Positions 49,464-61,044 of a DNA stretch of 64,000 bases are shown piece after piece. The stretch covers positions 124,001 through 188,000 of the forward strand of contig JAOSKI010000003.1 in the NCBI GenBank assembly GCA_027493675.1, written 5' to 3'. The position numbers were made by a program, and so were the translations under genes. The DNA is from Microthrixaceae bacterium (GTDB lineage: Bacteria; Actinomycetota; Acidimicrobiia; Acidimicrobiales; Microtrichaceae). The notes beneath the pieces were generated by a model. It made no database searches, was not told where the DNA came from, and worked only from the letters and a program-made list of their open reading frames with translations. How positions within the stretch are numbered: position 1 is the first letter of the stretch; the number at the start of each line of letters is the position of its first letter.

Positions 49464-51071
49464 ATGCCCAGGTGGTCAGACCCGAGCGCGGGACGCTCTG
49501 CGGCGGTGGCGTTCGCTGTCGCTCTGGTGTCGCTGGCCTGCAGCCCGGCCGGGTCCATCCGGGCCCCAGGAGAAGAGGAGCTCCGTCGCTGAGGCGTTCC
49601 GGCGCAAGCACGTACAGGCCGGCTCCCTCCGCGCAACCCGATGCCACCGTCGCGCCGAAGCCACCGGCGCCGCTCGACCCACCCGGCGACATCCGGGTCG
49701 CTCGCCATGGCACGTGGGTCGACACCTCGTGCCCCATGACACCCGCCGACAGCTACTGGCATGCGCGCGTCGACACGCTCCCGACCGCCGAGCCGGTGAC
49801 ACCCGCGGGCACCGGACTCGCAGGCTTTCCCGGTGTGGCCGACCCGGAGGACCCACTGCGCCTACGACCGGGCCTTCGCTCGACGGCCGGCAAGACCGTC
49901 ACCTGGAGCGACTCAGAGGATCCGATGCAATGGGTGCGCGTCGAAGGTTCGTGGCAGGGCGACTCCGAGTACTCCGCGGTGGAGACGCTCCAGGCCGGCC
50001 CGCTCACCTGGGCGACCGCCGGGCTCCTCCGCCATCGGGTTCCCGACGAGGTGCTGCTGGAGCTGTCCAGCACCGACGATCACGCCTTGTTCGTCGACAC
50101 CGACACCTGCACCCTCGTCGAGTACATCCGCTGGAGCCGTGTCCCGGGTGCCCTCAGCGGCCATCGGGCAACCGTCAACGACCTCACCACCAACGAACGC
50201 CGCCTCAGCGTCCGCCCGGGTTGGCTCGAGCATCCCACGAACACGCCGCGCAGCGGGGTGATCGACAGCCCCCGCGGTTCGATCGGACCGTCGCTGATCG
50301 GCTTCGAAAGCGGGCAGCTCGAACGGCCTCGGAAGGGCTCCGGGGCCTCCGGGGAGCGCCGTTGCAAGCAGTCCCGGGATGGTGCGCCTCGAGGAGGTGT
50401 TCGCAACACCGCGGCCCGGCGACCAGAGCGTCGCGGCCGGGGCCCGGATCGACCACGCGATCACCGCGGCGTTGCCCTGGCAGCACGTCACCGGAATGCC
50501 AGGGTCGGCAGACCCGTCGGCACCGGTGCCCTTCACATGGCCCGCCACGACCACCGACGGCTGCGGGGGCACCATCTGCTCCGACGGCACTCCCGGATCG
50601 GTTCACCACGTCGCGATGGGGTCACGGTTCCGGCTCGCCGATCATCGTTGCGACGACGACTGGAACGAACCGCAGGCAAGGGTGCTCGTCGAGGCGATGT
50701 GCACCTACGGCGTGGTCGTGACCGACACCACCGACACGTTCAACATCCTCACCGAGAGGGAGGGCGACGGTACGAACTCGAAGTGGCGACGTGAAGCAGA
50801 GCGCGAACTGGCGCAACTCACACTGAGGGACTTCGAGCTGGTCGACGTCGCCTCGGTGGCGCGCGTCGACACCGAAGTGCTCTGGGACGAGGCCGTGGAA
50901 TGGGCCGTGGAGCGATACGGGTCGGGTGCGGCACTCCCCGGTGGATGGTACGACGGCACGTTCTGGGGCGCGGTGCTCGGCTGCGAACGGGTCGCCGGCC
51001 GCTGCGCGGACCCCGCCCTGGCACGTGTGGACATGGCGGTCAACGGTCCCGACTGGCTAGCCGTGCGCTGA
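49464..51071 (+). CDS. Exported lipoprotein of unknown function (frameshifted)
   Basis: The ATG at 49464 starts MPRWSDPSAGRSAAVAFAVA, then LVSLACSPAG, a lipoprotein signal. After a shift near 49585 there is a proline/alanine linker, then GTWVDTSCPMTPADSYWHAR, DPMQWVRVEGSWQGDSEYSA and DHALFVDTDTCTLVEYIRWS. A second shift near 50380 leads to MVRLEEVFATPRPGDQSVAA, TWPATTTDGCGGTICSDGTP and CTYGVVVTDTTDTFNILTER, ending PDWLAVR. Many paired cysteines and tryptophans suggest an extracellular beta-rich protein, perhaps carbohydrate-binding, given the GH2 gene 40 bp downstream in the same direction. I recognise no family. Confidence 0.6.
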
Positions 51072-51111
51072 GCTCCGGCGAGCCTCCGTCGAGCGATACT
51101 GTGCGGGGCCC

Positions 51112-52984
51112 ATGGCCCATGAGCGGATCGACGGCACCCCGGTGATCGAACCCCGCGACCCTGCGCACCCGAGACCCTGGCTGCGCCGCGACGGCTGGAC
51201 CTGCCTGGAGGGCACCTGGGACTTCGCTCTCGACGCAGATGCCGCACTCACCTCACCCGCGGAGGTCGACTTCGGCTCGCGCATCGTCGTGCCGTTCGCC
51301 CCGGAGACCCCGGCCTCGGGTGTGGGCTTCGACGGCTTCCTGCGCCGTTGCTGGTACCGGAAGCGTGTCGCGGTGCCCGACCTGGCCGACGGCGAACGCC
51401 TGCTGGTGCACTTCGGTGCGGTCGATCGCATCGCCACCGTGTGGGCCGACGGGTCACAGGTCGCCCACCACGTCGGCGGCCACACCGGCTTCAGCGCGGA
51501 CATCACCGACGCCGCGACCATTGCCTCCGAGGGCTACGTGGAGCTGATCGTGCGCGCGGACGACGACCCGCGCCGCATGGACGTACCGCGCGGCAAGCAG
51601 GACTGGGCTGCCGAGCCCCACATGATCTGGTACCCGCGCACCACCGGAATCTGGCAGACGGTGTGGATGGAGGTCGTACCCGCAACGCTCATCACGGACC
51701 TTCGCTGGACCGGCGACCCGACGGACATGACCGTGTCGGTCGAGGTGACCGTGGAGGGAGACCCTGTCGCCGGTGACCACCTCACGATCCTGCTCGCAGT
51801 GCATGATCGGCGCCTGGTCGAGGACTGCGTGACGATCACCGAGGTCACCGACGGGCGAGCGCAAGTGGTCCGATCCATGAGGGTCGGGACTCCTGGGGTG
51901 GACGACCCCTTCGCTCTGATCTGGCGGCCCGGAACACCCACCCTCATCGACGCGCGGATCACCTACCGACCGGCGGGTCGGGGCCACGGCACCTCCGGGA
52001 TCGACACGGACCACACGGTCGACACGGTCGACAGCTACACAGCCATCCGCTCGGTCGAGGTCACCGACGGGCGTGTGTGCCTCAACGGGCGACCCACCAG
52101 GTTGATGCTGGCGCTCGACCAGGGCTACTGGCCCGACAGCGGGATGACCGCGCCGTCGTTGGACGCTCTACAGCACGACGTGGACATGATCCGCTCCCCT
52201 CGGGCTCAGCGGGGTGCGCAAGCACCAGAAGGTGGGAGGATCCGCGCTGGCTCGCGATGTGCGACGAAGCAGGCTTGCTCGTGTGGGCGGAGATGCCGAG
52301 CGCCTTCGCCTGGTCCAGCGACCTCCCTGCCACCCTCGCTGCGGAGTGGACCGGGGTGGTTCTGCGTGACCGCAACCACCCGTGCATCGTGGCCTGGGTG
52401 CCGATGAACGAGTCCTGGGGTGCCCCCGACCTTGCGGGCTCCGAGGCCCAGCGTCAGATGGTCCGCTCGCTCGGGGCGCTCACGAACGCGCCTCGACCCC
52501 ACGCGGCCAGTGGTTGCGAACGACGGTTGGGAGACCATCGACGGTCAGATCGTAGGTATCCACGACTACTCCCAGGATCCCGGCGAGATCGCCCGCCGCT
52601 ACGGTGACGCAGCTTCGCTCGACACGACGATACGTGGTCGGGGTCCAGCGATGCGGCGCCTCACCGCTGACGGCTCGGGTCGCGACGGCCGGGCGGTGAT
52701 GCTGAGCGAGTTCGGCGGATGCACCCTCGCCGAGACAGCAGAGGGGGACCTTCGGCTACGGCGACGTTGCGGACCCCGAACAGTGGTTGGCACGGATCGC
52801 CGGGCTCTGCTCGGCCGCCCTCGGGTCCGATGAGCTCTCGGGATACTGCTGGACGCAGCTCACCGACACCTACCAGGAGCGCAACGGCCTGCTGCGAGCG
52901 GACCGCACGCCCAAGGCCGAACTGGAACGTATCGTCACCGCGCTGTGGGGTGTGCCGCCCAACCCGCCCGACGACGCCGGGTGA
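51112..52984 (+). CDS. Glycoside hydrolase family 2 (beta-galactosidase/glucuronidase-like), frameshifted
   Basis: From ATG 51112 the three GH2 domains follow in order. The jelly-roll sugar-binding domain: [80 protein letters not shown]. Then the immunoglobulin-like domain. Then the barrel: [60 protein letters not shown] (acid/base glutamate) and [14 protein letters not shown] (nucleophile glutamate). Shifts near 52195, 52490 and 52745. There is no signal peptide, so the enzyme is intracellular, and the substrate would be an imported oligosaccharide. It lies next to an exported lipoprotein. Confidence 0.9.
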
Positions 52985-53002
52985 GCAACCTCCGCCACAC
53001 CA

Positions 53003-56000
53003 TCAGGCGTTGCGGCGGTACCGGCCGCCCAGGACGAACAGCGTCTCGGTGATCTCGCCGAGGGTGCAGTGGCGCACGGCCCGCATGAGCGCCTCGAAGG
53101 TGTTGTGGCCACCGAGCACCGCGCCGCCGAGGGCTGCGAGCGCCGGTTCGCGACCCTCGCCCTGCCTGCGGCGGAACTCGGCCAGGGCCTCCAGTCGCTC
53201 TCGCTTCTCGGCGTCGTCGGAACGGCGCAGCTCGGCGGCCGGGCGCTCGGCCTGCTCCCAGCCGGATGGTCGGAAGGTGTTGACTCCGATGATCGGAAGC
53301 GTCCCGTCGTGCTTGGCCTGTTCGTAGCGCATCGACTCGTCCTGGATGCGTCCGCGCTGGTAGCCGGTTTCCATCGCCCCGAGCACACCTCCCGCTCGCT
53401 GATCCGGTCGAGCTCCGCGAGGACCGCTGATTCCACCAGGTCGGTGAGCTCCTCCACGATGAACGAACCCTGCAGCGGGTTGTCGTTGTAGGCAAGGCCC
53501 CACTCGCGGTTGATGATGAGCTGGATCGCCATCGCACGTCGCACCGACTCGTCGGTGGGGGTGGTGAGAGCCTCGTCGTAGGCGTTGGTGTGGAGGCTGT
53601 TGGCGCTGTCGTAGATGGCGCACAGGGCCTGAAGGGTCGTGCGGACGTCGTTGAAGGCCATTTCCTGGGCGTGCAGTGACCGACCGGAGGTCTGGACGTG
53701 GTACTTCAGCTTCTGGCTGCGCTCGTTGGCGCCGTAGCGGTCCCGCATGGCGATCGCCCAGATGCGCCGTGCGACCCGGCCGAGCACCGTGTACTCCGGG
53801 TCCATCCCGTTGGAGAAGAAGAACGACAGGTTGCCGGCGAAGTCGTCGATCGCCATTCCGCGGGCCAGGTAGGCCTCCACGTAGGTGAATCCGTTGGCGA
53901 GTGTGAACGCCAGCTGGCTGATCGGGTTCGCTCCCGCTTCTGCGATGTGGTAGCCCGAGATCGACACCGAGTAGAAGTTGCGCACGCCGTTGGCGACGAA
54001 CCACTCCTGGATGTCGGCCATCATCGACAGGGCGAACTCGGTGGAGAGGATGCAGGTGTTCTGACCCTGGTCCTCCCTTTAGGATGTCGGCCTGCACGGT
54101 GCCCCTGACGCGGCGCAGCACCTCGGCGGGCTCCAACTCGGGGTGCTGGTCGATCGCGGTGTTGAGGAACATCGCGAGGATGGCGGGAGCCGGTCCGTTG
54201 ATGGTCATCGACACCGACGTCGAGTCCTCGATCAGGTCGAATCCGGCGTACAGCTCACGCATGTCCTCGAGCGTCGCCACCGACACCCCGGAGGTGCCGA
54301 TCTTGCCGTAGATGTCGGGGCGAACGCTTGGGTCGGCACCGTAGAGGGTGACGCTGTCGAACGCCGTGGAGAGCCGGGTGGACGACTGGCCCCGTGAGAG
54401 CATGTGGAACCGACGGTTGGTGCGCTGGGGACCACCCTCGCCCGCGAACATGCGGGTGGGGTCCTCGTCGTCGCGTCGGGTCTCGAAGGCACCTCCGGTG
54501 AACGGGAAGCGACCCGGAAGGTTCTCGCGCCGCAGCCACCGGAACAGCTCGGCGCGGTCGTCGGTGCGCGGCAGCGCGATGCGGGGAACGAGCGTGTCGG
54601 ACAGCGAGATGCGTACGGGACGCTCAGGCGCTGTGAGTCGTTGCGCGTCGCGGTCATAGCAGGCCAACAGATCCAACGACGCGCCCGACACGGCGTCGCG
54701 GCGCCGTGTCAACAGCGCGTCGAGGTCGTGTGTCTGAAGCCCCGCTGCGTCCAGTTCGCCCCGCGCCGCCTCGAGGTGGCCGACCGAGGCGACGGCTGCG
54801 GCCTGCTCGGCGGTGGTGGCGTGGTAGGAGCGAACCGTCGAGGCGATCTCGGCCAGGTAGCGGACACGATCCGCGGGAACCAACGCCGGCACGCGATCGG
54901 CCACCGTCGTCGTGACCGGAGCGACGGGTGGTTCGGCGAGCGTCAGGCCCCGTGCCAACAGCAGATCCACGAGGTGCCGGTACAGCGCTGTCACGCCGTC
55001 GTCGTCGAAGCGCGAGCCACGGTCGCGAACACCGGCATCTCTTCTGGCCCACCCACATGACGCCGGTTGCGGGCCATCTGGCGACGCACGTCACGCAACG
55101 CGTCCTGCGCGCCGCGGCGGTCGGACTTGTTGACGGCCACCACGTCGGCTTCGTCGAGCATCTCGATCTTCTCGAGTTGCGAGGCGGCGCCGAACTCGGG
55201 GGTCATCACGTACAGCGACAGGTCCGCCACCTCCGTCACAGCCGAGTCGCCCTGCCCGATCCCGGGTGTCTCCACGAACACCAGATCGAAGCCCGCCGCT
55301 GCGAGGACCGGGACCATCTCCGCAACGCACGGCGGCACCTCCGAGCGCGAGCCGCGGTGCCCACCGACCGGAAGTAGACCTGTGGGCCGTCGATGGCGTT
55401 CATGCGTATCCGGTCGCCCAGCAGCGCTCCACCGCAGCGACGGCGGTTGGGGTCGACCGCCAACACCGCCACCGCCAGCTTGTCCTGTTGGTCCAGGCGA
55501 ATCCTTCGCAACAGCTCGTCGGTCAACGAGGACTTCCCCGAGCCGCCGGTGCCGGTGATCCCGACCACTGCACAGCGGTGCGACTCGGCGGCCGACAACA
55601 GCGCCTCGGGGAGCCGAGACGTGCCCACGTCGCTGGATCCCGCCCGCTCCAGCAAGCTGAGCGCGCCGGCTATGGCACGTGGTGACCGCGACAGCACCCC
55701 CTCCACGTCGATCATCACGTGCGACTCCACGTCGCATTCAGCGATGATCGTGTTGACCATGTGCTCCAGGCCCATCCGCTGACCGTCCTCGGGCGAGAAG
55801 ATCCGCACGTCCCGCTCAGCAAGCACGCTGATCTCCTCCGGGGATATGACCCCACCGCCACCGCCGTACACCCGCACGTGCGACACCCCGGCTTCGGCGA
55901 GCCGGTCCACCAGGTAGGTGAAGTACTCGATGTGGCCGCCTTGGTACGACGAGACGGCCACCGCAGCGGCATCCTCTTCGATCACCGCCTCGACCACCTC

Positions 56001-56174
56001 GTCGACCGAGCGGTTGTGGCCGAGGTGGATCACCTCGGCGCCCTGCGACTGCAGGATGCGTCGCATGATGTTGATCGCCGCGTCGTGGCCGTCGAAGAGG
56101 CTGGTCGCGGTCACCACGCGCACCGGGTGCTCAGGTACGTGCAGCTGCGGTGCCGGCCGGTTCGGCTCGCTCAT
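53003..56174 (-). CDS. icmF: Fused isobutyryl-CoA mutase (B12-binding, GTPase and mutase domains), frameshifted
   Basis: Adenosylcobalamin enzyme that interconverts isobutyryl-CoA and n-butyryl-CoA. The start is ATG 56172-56174. Domain order is diagnostic for IcmF. First, the B12-binding domain: [60 protein letters not shown]. Then a MeaB/ArgK-type GTPase chaperone: [19 protein letters not shown] (P-loop), [40 protein letters not shown]. Then the mutase barrel: [60 protein letters not shown]. It ends [11 protein letters not shown]. Shifts near 55370, 55020, 54080 and 53395. About 1057 residues corrected, as expected for the family. Confidence 0.94.
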
Positions 56175-56218
56175 GGTTCGATGATACGGAGCGCCGACGC
56201 TGAACACCGTGCCTGGTG

Positions 56219-56878
56219 CTACTTGATGCAGCGACCTGCTTCGCCGATCTTCACGAGCAACGGTCGGTACTCCAGGTGCCAGGGTTCGGAACGCACCGTG
56301 GGGCACCACCCGTTGGCACGCATGAACCCGATGTCCACACCGGCGTTGTGCGGTCCCCAGTCCTCCAGGTCGACCGCCATTCCCCACTCGTGCTTGGACG
56401 TGCCCGGAACCGCGGCCCATAGACCCAACCTGGTCCGTAGGCAGACCTGCTCGGCACCGTTGCGCCACGTCGTGCGGAACCAGATCGTGCGCGCCTCGAC
56501 CGGGACCTGTTCGGCGGGCACCCCGAACTTCGCATAGTTGTGGATCGCGAGCGCCTCCTTGGCGTCCATGGCGGCCTTGGCCGACGCCACCGCCCGCATC
56601 GAGCCCCCAGTCCCAGTCACGCGACGCCGTGCAGTCACAACGCGCGGGAACCCCACGGGTGTTGATCGTGGTCATCGCCAAGTGCTTGCGCACCTCCGGG
56701 GATGCTTGTCGGCACCCAACCGGTACGGACGGGATCTGGGAGGGGTGTCGGCCACCGTGTCGTCGCCGCAGACCCCGGCCGAAGCGTCGGTGGCGAACCC
56801 GGACGACGACAACAGTGCGAACGCCGTGACGAACACCGCCGCCTTCACTGTCGCCCTCGTTCCGCGAAGCCCGTTCAC
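56219..56878 (-). CDS. Secreted M15-family peptidase (D-Ala-D-Ala carboxypeptidase-like), frameshifted
   Basis: GTG 56876-56878 starts VNGLRGTRATVKAAVFVTAF, then ALLSSSGFATDASAG, a Sec signal peptide. After shifts near 56700 and 56615 comes the catalytic domain: KEALAIHNYAKFGVPAEQVP, then TSKHEWGMAVDLEDWG (zinc ligands His and Asp of SxHxxGxAxD) and VRSEPWHLEYRPLL (ExWHxE-type ligand region). This is the VanY/LAS fold that cuts D-alanine or cross-links in peptidoglycan. It acts outside the membrane. It lies 45 bp downstream of icmF's start in the opposite order, with the same strand, but no functional link is evident. Confidence 0.8.
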
Positions 56879-56919
56879 TTGATGATTCTCGTCGCCCGAC
56901 ACCGGAACCTCGCGGACCG

Positions 56920-58536
56920 CTAGCGCCAGCCGAGCCGTTTGAGCACCCGCAGCGACGTCGACAGCACCTTCGCGAAGCCCTCGTCGTCCAACAGCCCGGG
57001 CACCGGGGCGAGGTTCATGAATCGCTGATGGGCGACCGTCTGAACCTCGGTGTACTTGGTGATGCCACCCACACCGTGACGGCGCCCCATGCCGGACTGA
57101 CCCATGCCGCCCATCGGAGCATCGATGCTGCCCCACGCCGCGGCGTAGGCCTCGTTGAGGTTGACGGTCCCGGCCTTCATCTGCGCCGCCACCTCACGGC
57201 CGCGCGTGCTGTCGCGCGCCCACACGCTCGCGTTTAGTCCGTACTCGGTGTCGTTGGCCCACTCGATGGCTTCGTCGACGTCCGAGTAGCGATACAGCGA
57301 GACCACCGGTCCGAAGGTCTCCTGCGCGAAGCAGGTCATCGAATCATCCACCCCGGTGAGCACCGTCGGCTCGTGGAAGTAGGGCCCGAGGTCAGGTCGC
57401 GCCCGTCCCCCGGTGAGGACGGTAGCCCCCCTTTCGACCGCGTCGGTCACGTGTGTCGTCACTGCGTCGAGTTGTTCGGCCGAGGTGAGCGAGCCCATCT
57501 GAGCGCTGAAGTCGAACACCGGTGCCATGTTCATCGCATCGACGGCCTCGAGGAACCGTGGCACGAACCGGTCCCAGATCGCATCGGCGACGTACATGCG
57601 CTCGATCGAGATGCACAACTGACCGCTGGACGAGAAGCACGCACGCACCGCTCCCTCGACGGTCCGGTCCAGGTCCGCGTCGGCCATCACGATCATCGCG
57701 TTCTTGCCACCGAGCTCCATGGAGGAATCCACGAGGCGCTCGCCGCACTGGGCCGCGATGCGCCTGCCCGAGGCGGTGGAGCCGGTGAACATCACGTAGT
57801 CGGCGATGTCGAGCAGCGGGGTCCCGATGTTGGATCCCCGGCCGAGCACGATCTGCCACAGGTCCTCGGGCAGACCGGCACGCACCGCCAGCTCGCGAGC
57901 GTACAGCGCTGTGAGGGCGGTCTGGTTGTCGGGCTTCTGCACCACCGCGTTGCCGGCAAGCAACGCCGGGATCGTGTCACCGGCCGCGAGGCTCAACGGA
58001 TAGTTCCACGGGGAGATGACCGTGACGATCCCCCTGGGGTGGCGCAGCTCACGCACCGAGGTGACGAGCGGGATGATGCCGGTGCGCACCTTCGGAGCCA
58101 ACGCCCGCGGTGCTGTGCGGGCGTAGTAGCGACAGGTGATCGCGATGTCTGCGACCTCGAGGTAGGCATCACGGCGGGCCTTGCCGTTCTCCGCCTGTAT
58201 CAGGTCCATGAGCACCTCGGAGTTGTCGAGCACCAGGTCGTGCATCGCGAGGAAGACCTCCGCACGTTCGCCGACCGGGCGGGCGGCCCACAGCCGCCGG
58301 GCCGCAACCGCACGTTCGCGTGCTCCGATCACGTCGGCCTCGACACACTGCGGGAGCTCAGCGATGACCGCGCCGCTGAAAGGTGCGTGGGTGGTCACCG
58401 AGGCGTCACCCGAGGACCGCACCGAGCCGGTCAGTCGACCGACCAGCTCCGACGTAATGGATGGGGGAAGCGATCCGTCGGCTGTGAGCCCACTGCTTCC
58501 ACCGGGGATGTCGGCCGGTGTGGCTGTCGTGGTCAT
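56920..58536 (-). CDS. NAD(P)-dependent aldehyde dehydrogenase, succinate-semialdehyde type
   Basis: An intact enzyme of about 538 residues. The start ATG 58534-58536 follows AAGGAG; 20 or so upstream residues in the same frame are rejected. Motifs: RGIVTVISPWNYPLSLAAGD, GNAVVQKPDNQTALTALYAR, YVMFTGSTASGRRIAAQCGE (Rossmann loop), SSMELGGKNAMIVMADADLD (catalytic Glu), ACFSSSGQLCISIERMYVAD (catalytic Cys) and FAQETFGPVVSLYRYSDVDE. This is closest to actinobacterial GabD2-type succinate-semialdehyde dehydrogenases, but the family is broad. Gene neighbours give no further hint. Confidence 0.9.
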   Translation of the reverse strand: MTTTATPADIPGGSSGLTADGSLPPSITSELVGRLTGSVRSSGDASVTTHAPFSGAVIAELPQCVEADVIGARERAVAARRLWAARPVGERAEVFLAMHDLVLDNSEVLMDLIQAENGKARRDAYLEVADIAITCRYYARTAPRALAPKVRTGIIPLVTSVRELRHPRGIVTVISPWNYPLSLAAGDTIPALLAGNAVVQKPDNQTALTALYARELAVRAGLPEDLWQIVLGRGSNIGTPLLDIADYVMFTGSTASGRRIAAQCGERLVDSSMELGGKNAMIVMADADLDRTVEGAVRACFSSSGQLCISIERMYVADAIWDRFVPRFLEAVDAMNMAPVFDFSAQMGSLTSAEQLDAVTTHVTDAVERGATVLTGGRARPDLGPYFHEPTVLTGVDDSMTCFAQETFGPVVSLYRYSDVDEAIEWANDTEYGLNASVWARDSTRGREVAAQMKAGTVNLNEAYAAAWGSIDAPMGGMGQSGMGRRHGVGGITKYTEVQTVAHQRFMNLAPVPGLLDDEGFAKVLSTSLRVLKRLGWR

Positions 58537-58659
58537 TTCGACTCCTTGGAGATGGCGGTCGTCCCCATACTCATTCTCCCCGGACGAGCAAAGCAAGGGG
58601 CGCACGATGGGTGAGGCGCTTTCCCGTCACGGCTCGGGGTGGATACGGTTTCAGGAGCC

Positions 58660-60259
58660 ATGAACGTCTCGACCGATCCGCCTGTCGCATCGACCGCGCA
58701 GGTGGTGTCGGACCTACGTTCCACCCGCCGGCGCAGGCGCTTGGGCGGCACCGAGTGGGGAGAACTGGCATACCGGGTCTACACGACCGCATTCTTCGTG
58801 CTGGTGGTGGTGATCATGGTCTCGGGTGCCGTGGGCGACCAGGCGGTCTCGGAGCAGACCGCTGTGAAGGTGTCGGACCACGGACCGGCCTGGGCCGGCC
58901 TGGCGTTCGCGGCCTTGCTGCTCGCGGCGATCCGATCAGGCTCACGGGGTGGCCCGCTCGCGCTGGAGGCGGCGGATGTGCACCACCTCCTGCTGTCGCC
59001 GGCGGACCGCGGAGCCACTCTGCGCCGTCCCACCTCGGGCGTGCTCGGATACGGCATCTTCACAGGTGCCGCCGTCATGGCTCTGACCGGTTCACTGATG
59101 TCGCAGCGCCTACCCGGTGGGACCACCGAGTTCGTCGCGGCCGGGGCGTCCTTCGGCGTGGTGGCCACCGCATGCGCGCTCGGAGCGGCGCTGCTGACAG
59201 CATCGCGGGTCGCACCGCGGTGGATCATGATCGCGGCCGGCTGGTTGCTGGTCGCCTGGTCGGTGGCCGATGTGGCGGACCGCTCGCCAACCGCCCCGAC
59301 CACGCTCGCGGGCGATCTGCTGTTCTGGCCGATGAACCCGTGGACGGCGGGGTTGGCGTGGGTGGTGGTTGCCATGGCGTTGGTCGTTGCCGGGGTGACG
59401 GTGATCGGTGGCCTGTCGATCGAAGCCGCGCCGCCGCACCCTGCTGGTGGGACAACTCCGGTTCGCGGTCACCCAGCAGGACCTCCGCTCGGTGGTGCTG
59501 TTGCGCAGGCAGCTCGCGTCGGAGGTACCACGCAACCGCAGGTGGTTCCCTGTCGCGGCCGCGGTGGGGCGCCGCCTGCCTGTGTTCGCGCGCGACCTCG
59601 AGAGCGTCGGGCACTGGCCCACCATCCGAATACGCGCGTGATGGTGCTCGCCGTCGCGGCAGCACTCGCCACGCGCCATGTTCTCGGGGACCACCCCTTT
59701 GATCGTGGTCGCCGGATTGGCGGCGTTCGTCGCCGCGACGGATGCCACCGAGGGTCTCTCCCAGGAGGTCGACCACCCCACGCTGCTCGAATCGCTTCCG
59801 CAGGAACCCGGCGAAGTGCTCCTACAGCACCTCGCGGCACCGGTGGTGGTCCTGATCACAGCCGGCCTGGTGGGTCTGGGTGTGGCATACGCCTTCGATC
59901 CCGGCACCGAGGTGTTGCAGGTCGGTCTCCTCACGGTGCTGACCGGCTCTCTGACGGGGGTCGCGGGCTCCGCCATATCGACGGTGTCGCAGTTCGACAC
60001 CGGTGTCGGCAGCGACGTCCTGATGACTCCCGAAGTTGCCGGCCCCCGACTGGTGCTCCGCACGGCATGGCCGCCGCTCGTGGCCGTGGCGGGCTTCGTG
60101 CCCGCGTTGGTCGCGGCCAAGGTGGGAGCGGGAGGTGACCCGAGCGCCGCCGCGGCCACCGCTGCGCTTCCGGTGCTCCTGCTGGTGGTGATCGTGGGCG
60201 GCTGGGTGCGCTTCCGCTCCAGCATCCATGCAGCGATCGCGGAGTCGATGCCGGGATGA
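58660..60259 (+). CDS. Polytopic ABC exporter permease-like membrane protein (frameshifted)
   Basis: From ATG 58660 (AGGAG upstream): a basic cytoplasmic N-terminus (RSTRRRRRLGGTEWGELAYR), then many membrane helices, among them TTAFFVLVVVIMVSGAVG, AGLAFAALLLAAIRSG, GVLGYGIFTGAAVMALTGSL, AAGWLLVAWSVADVAD, AGLAWVVVAMALVVAGVTVI and, after shifts near 59430, 59570 and 59690, TTPLIVVAGLAAFVAATDAT, VVVLITAGLVGLGVAYAF and LPVLLLVVIVGGWVRFRSSI. The segment LALEAADVHHLLLSPADRGA resembles a loop in ABC-2-like exporter subunits. With the ATPase gene 58 bp downstream it likely forms a two-gene exporter. Substrate unknown. Confidence 0.72.
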
Positions 60260-60317
60260 ACCCGACGCGCAGCGCACGGATGGATCGGTTGGACGGACGG
60301 ATGAATCGGATGTGCAG

Positions 60318-61044
60318 ATGAGCAAGCGACGCAAGAGCAGAGCGGGCCGCGCCGAGGCCCCGGTCATCCCCGAGATCACCACCGAGGTCCTGTCCAAGTC
60401 CTACGGCGACGTCACCGCGCTCGCAGAGGTGGACATCGAGATCCCCTCAGGTCAGGCGGTCGTCCTGGTCGGGCACAACGGGTCGGGCAAGTCGACGCTG
60501 CTGGGCCTGATCGCAGGCACCATGGAACCCACCGAAGGCGAGGTGCGCATCGCCGGATCGGAACCGGATTCGGTCAAGGCCCGCTCGAGGCGTTCCTGGC
60601 TGCCTGACACGCCGGTGCTCTACGACGACCTGACCGTGGACGAGCACCTTCGCTACATCTCTCGCTTGCACGGCGGGACCGGCGACGAGCCGCGCCTGGA
60701 GGAGTTGGTGGGAGCGTCTCGACCTGGCGGATCGACGCGACCAGCTGCCGTCGCAGTTCAGTCGCGGCCTGCGCCAGAAGACCGCGATCGCGGTCGCGTT
60801 GTGCCGGCCGTTCTCGCTGCTGCTGGTGGACGAGCCGTTCGTCGGGCTGGACGCGCACGGCAGGGCCACCATGCTCGACCTGCTCAGCGAGGCATCAGCG
60901 GACGGTGCGACCCTCGTTGTCGCGACTCACGACCCCGAGGTGATCAACCGGTTCGACCGTGGGCTGATGATGTCCAACGGCGAAGTGGTTCTCGACTGCG
61001 ACGCCGATGACCTACTGCTCCACATGACGCCGGAGACCGCCTGA
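60318..61044 (+). CDS. ABC transporter ATP-binding protein (frameshifted)
   Basis: ATG 60318 starts a basic N-terminus (MSKRRKSRAGRAEAP). Then VLSKSYGDVTALAEVDIEIP, Walker A LVGHNGSGKSTLLGLIAG, a Q-loop region without glutamine (RRSWLPDTPVLYDDLTVDEH), a degenerate signature QFSRGLRQKTAIAVALCRPF in place of LSGGQ, Walker B LLLVDEPFVGLDAHGRATML and the switch histidine in VVATHDPEVINRFD. A shift near 60715. The 242-residue length is normal. FSxGxRQ-type signatures are frequent in ABC-2 exporter ATPases. It pairs with the membrane protein upstream. Confidence 0.88.
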
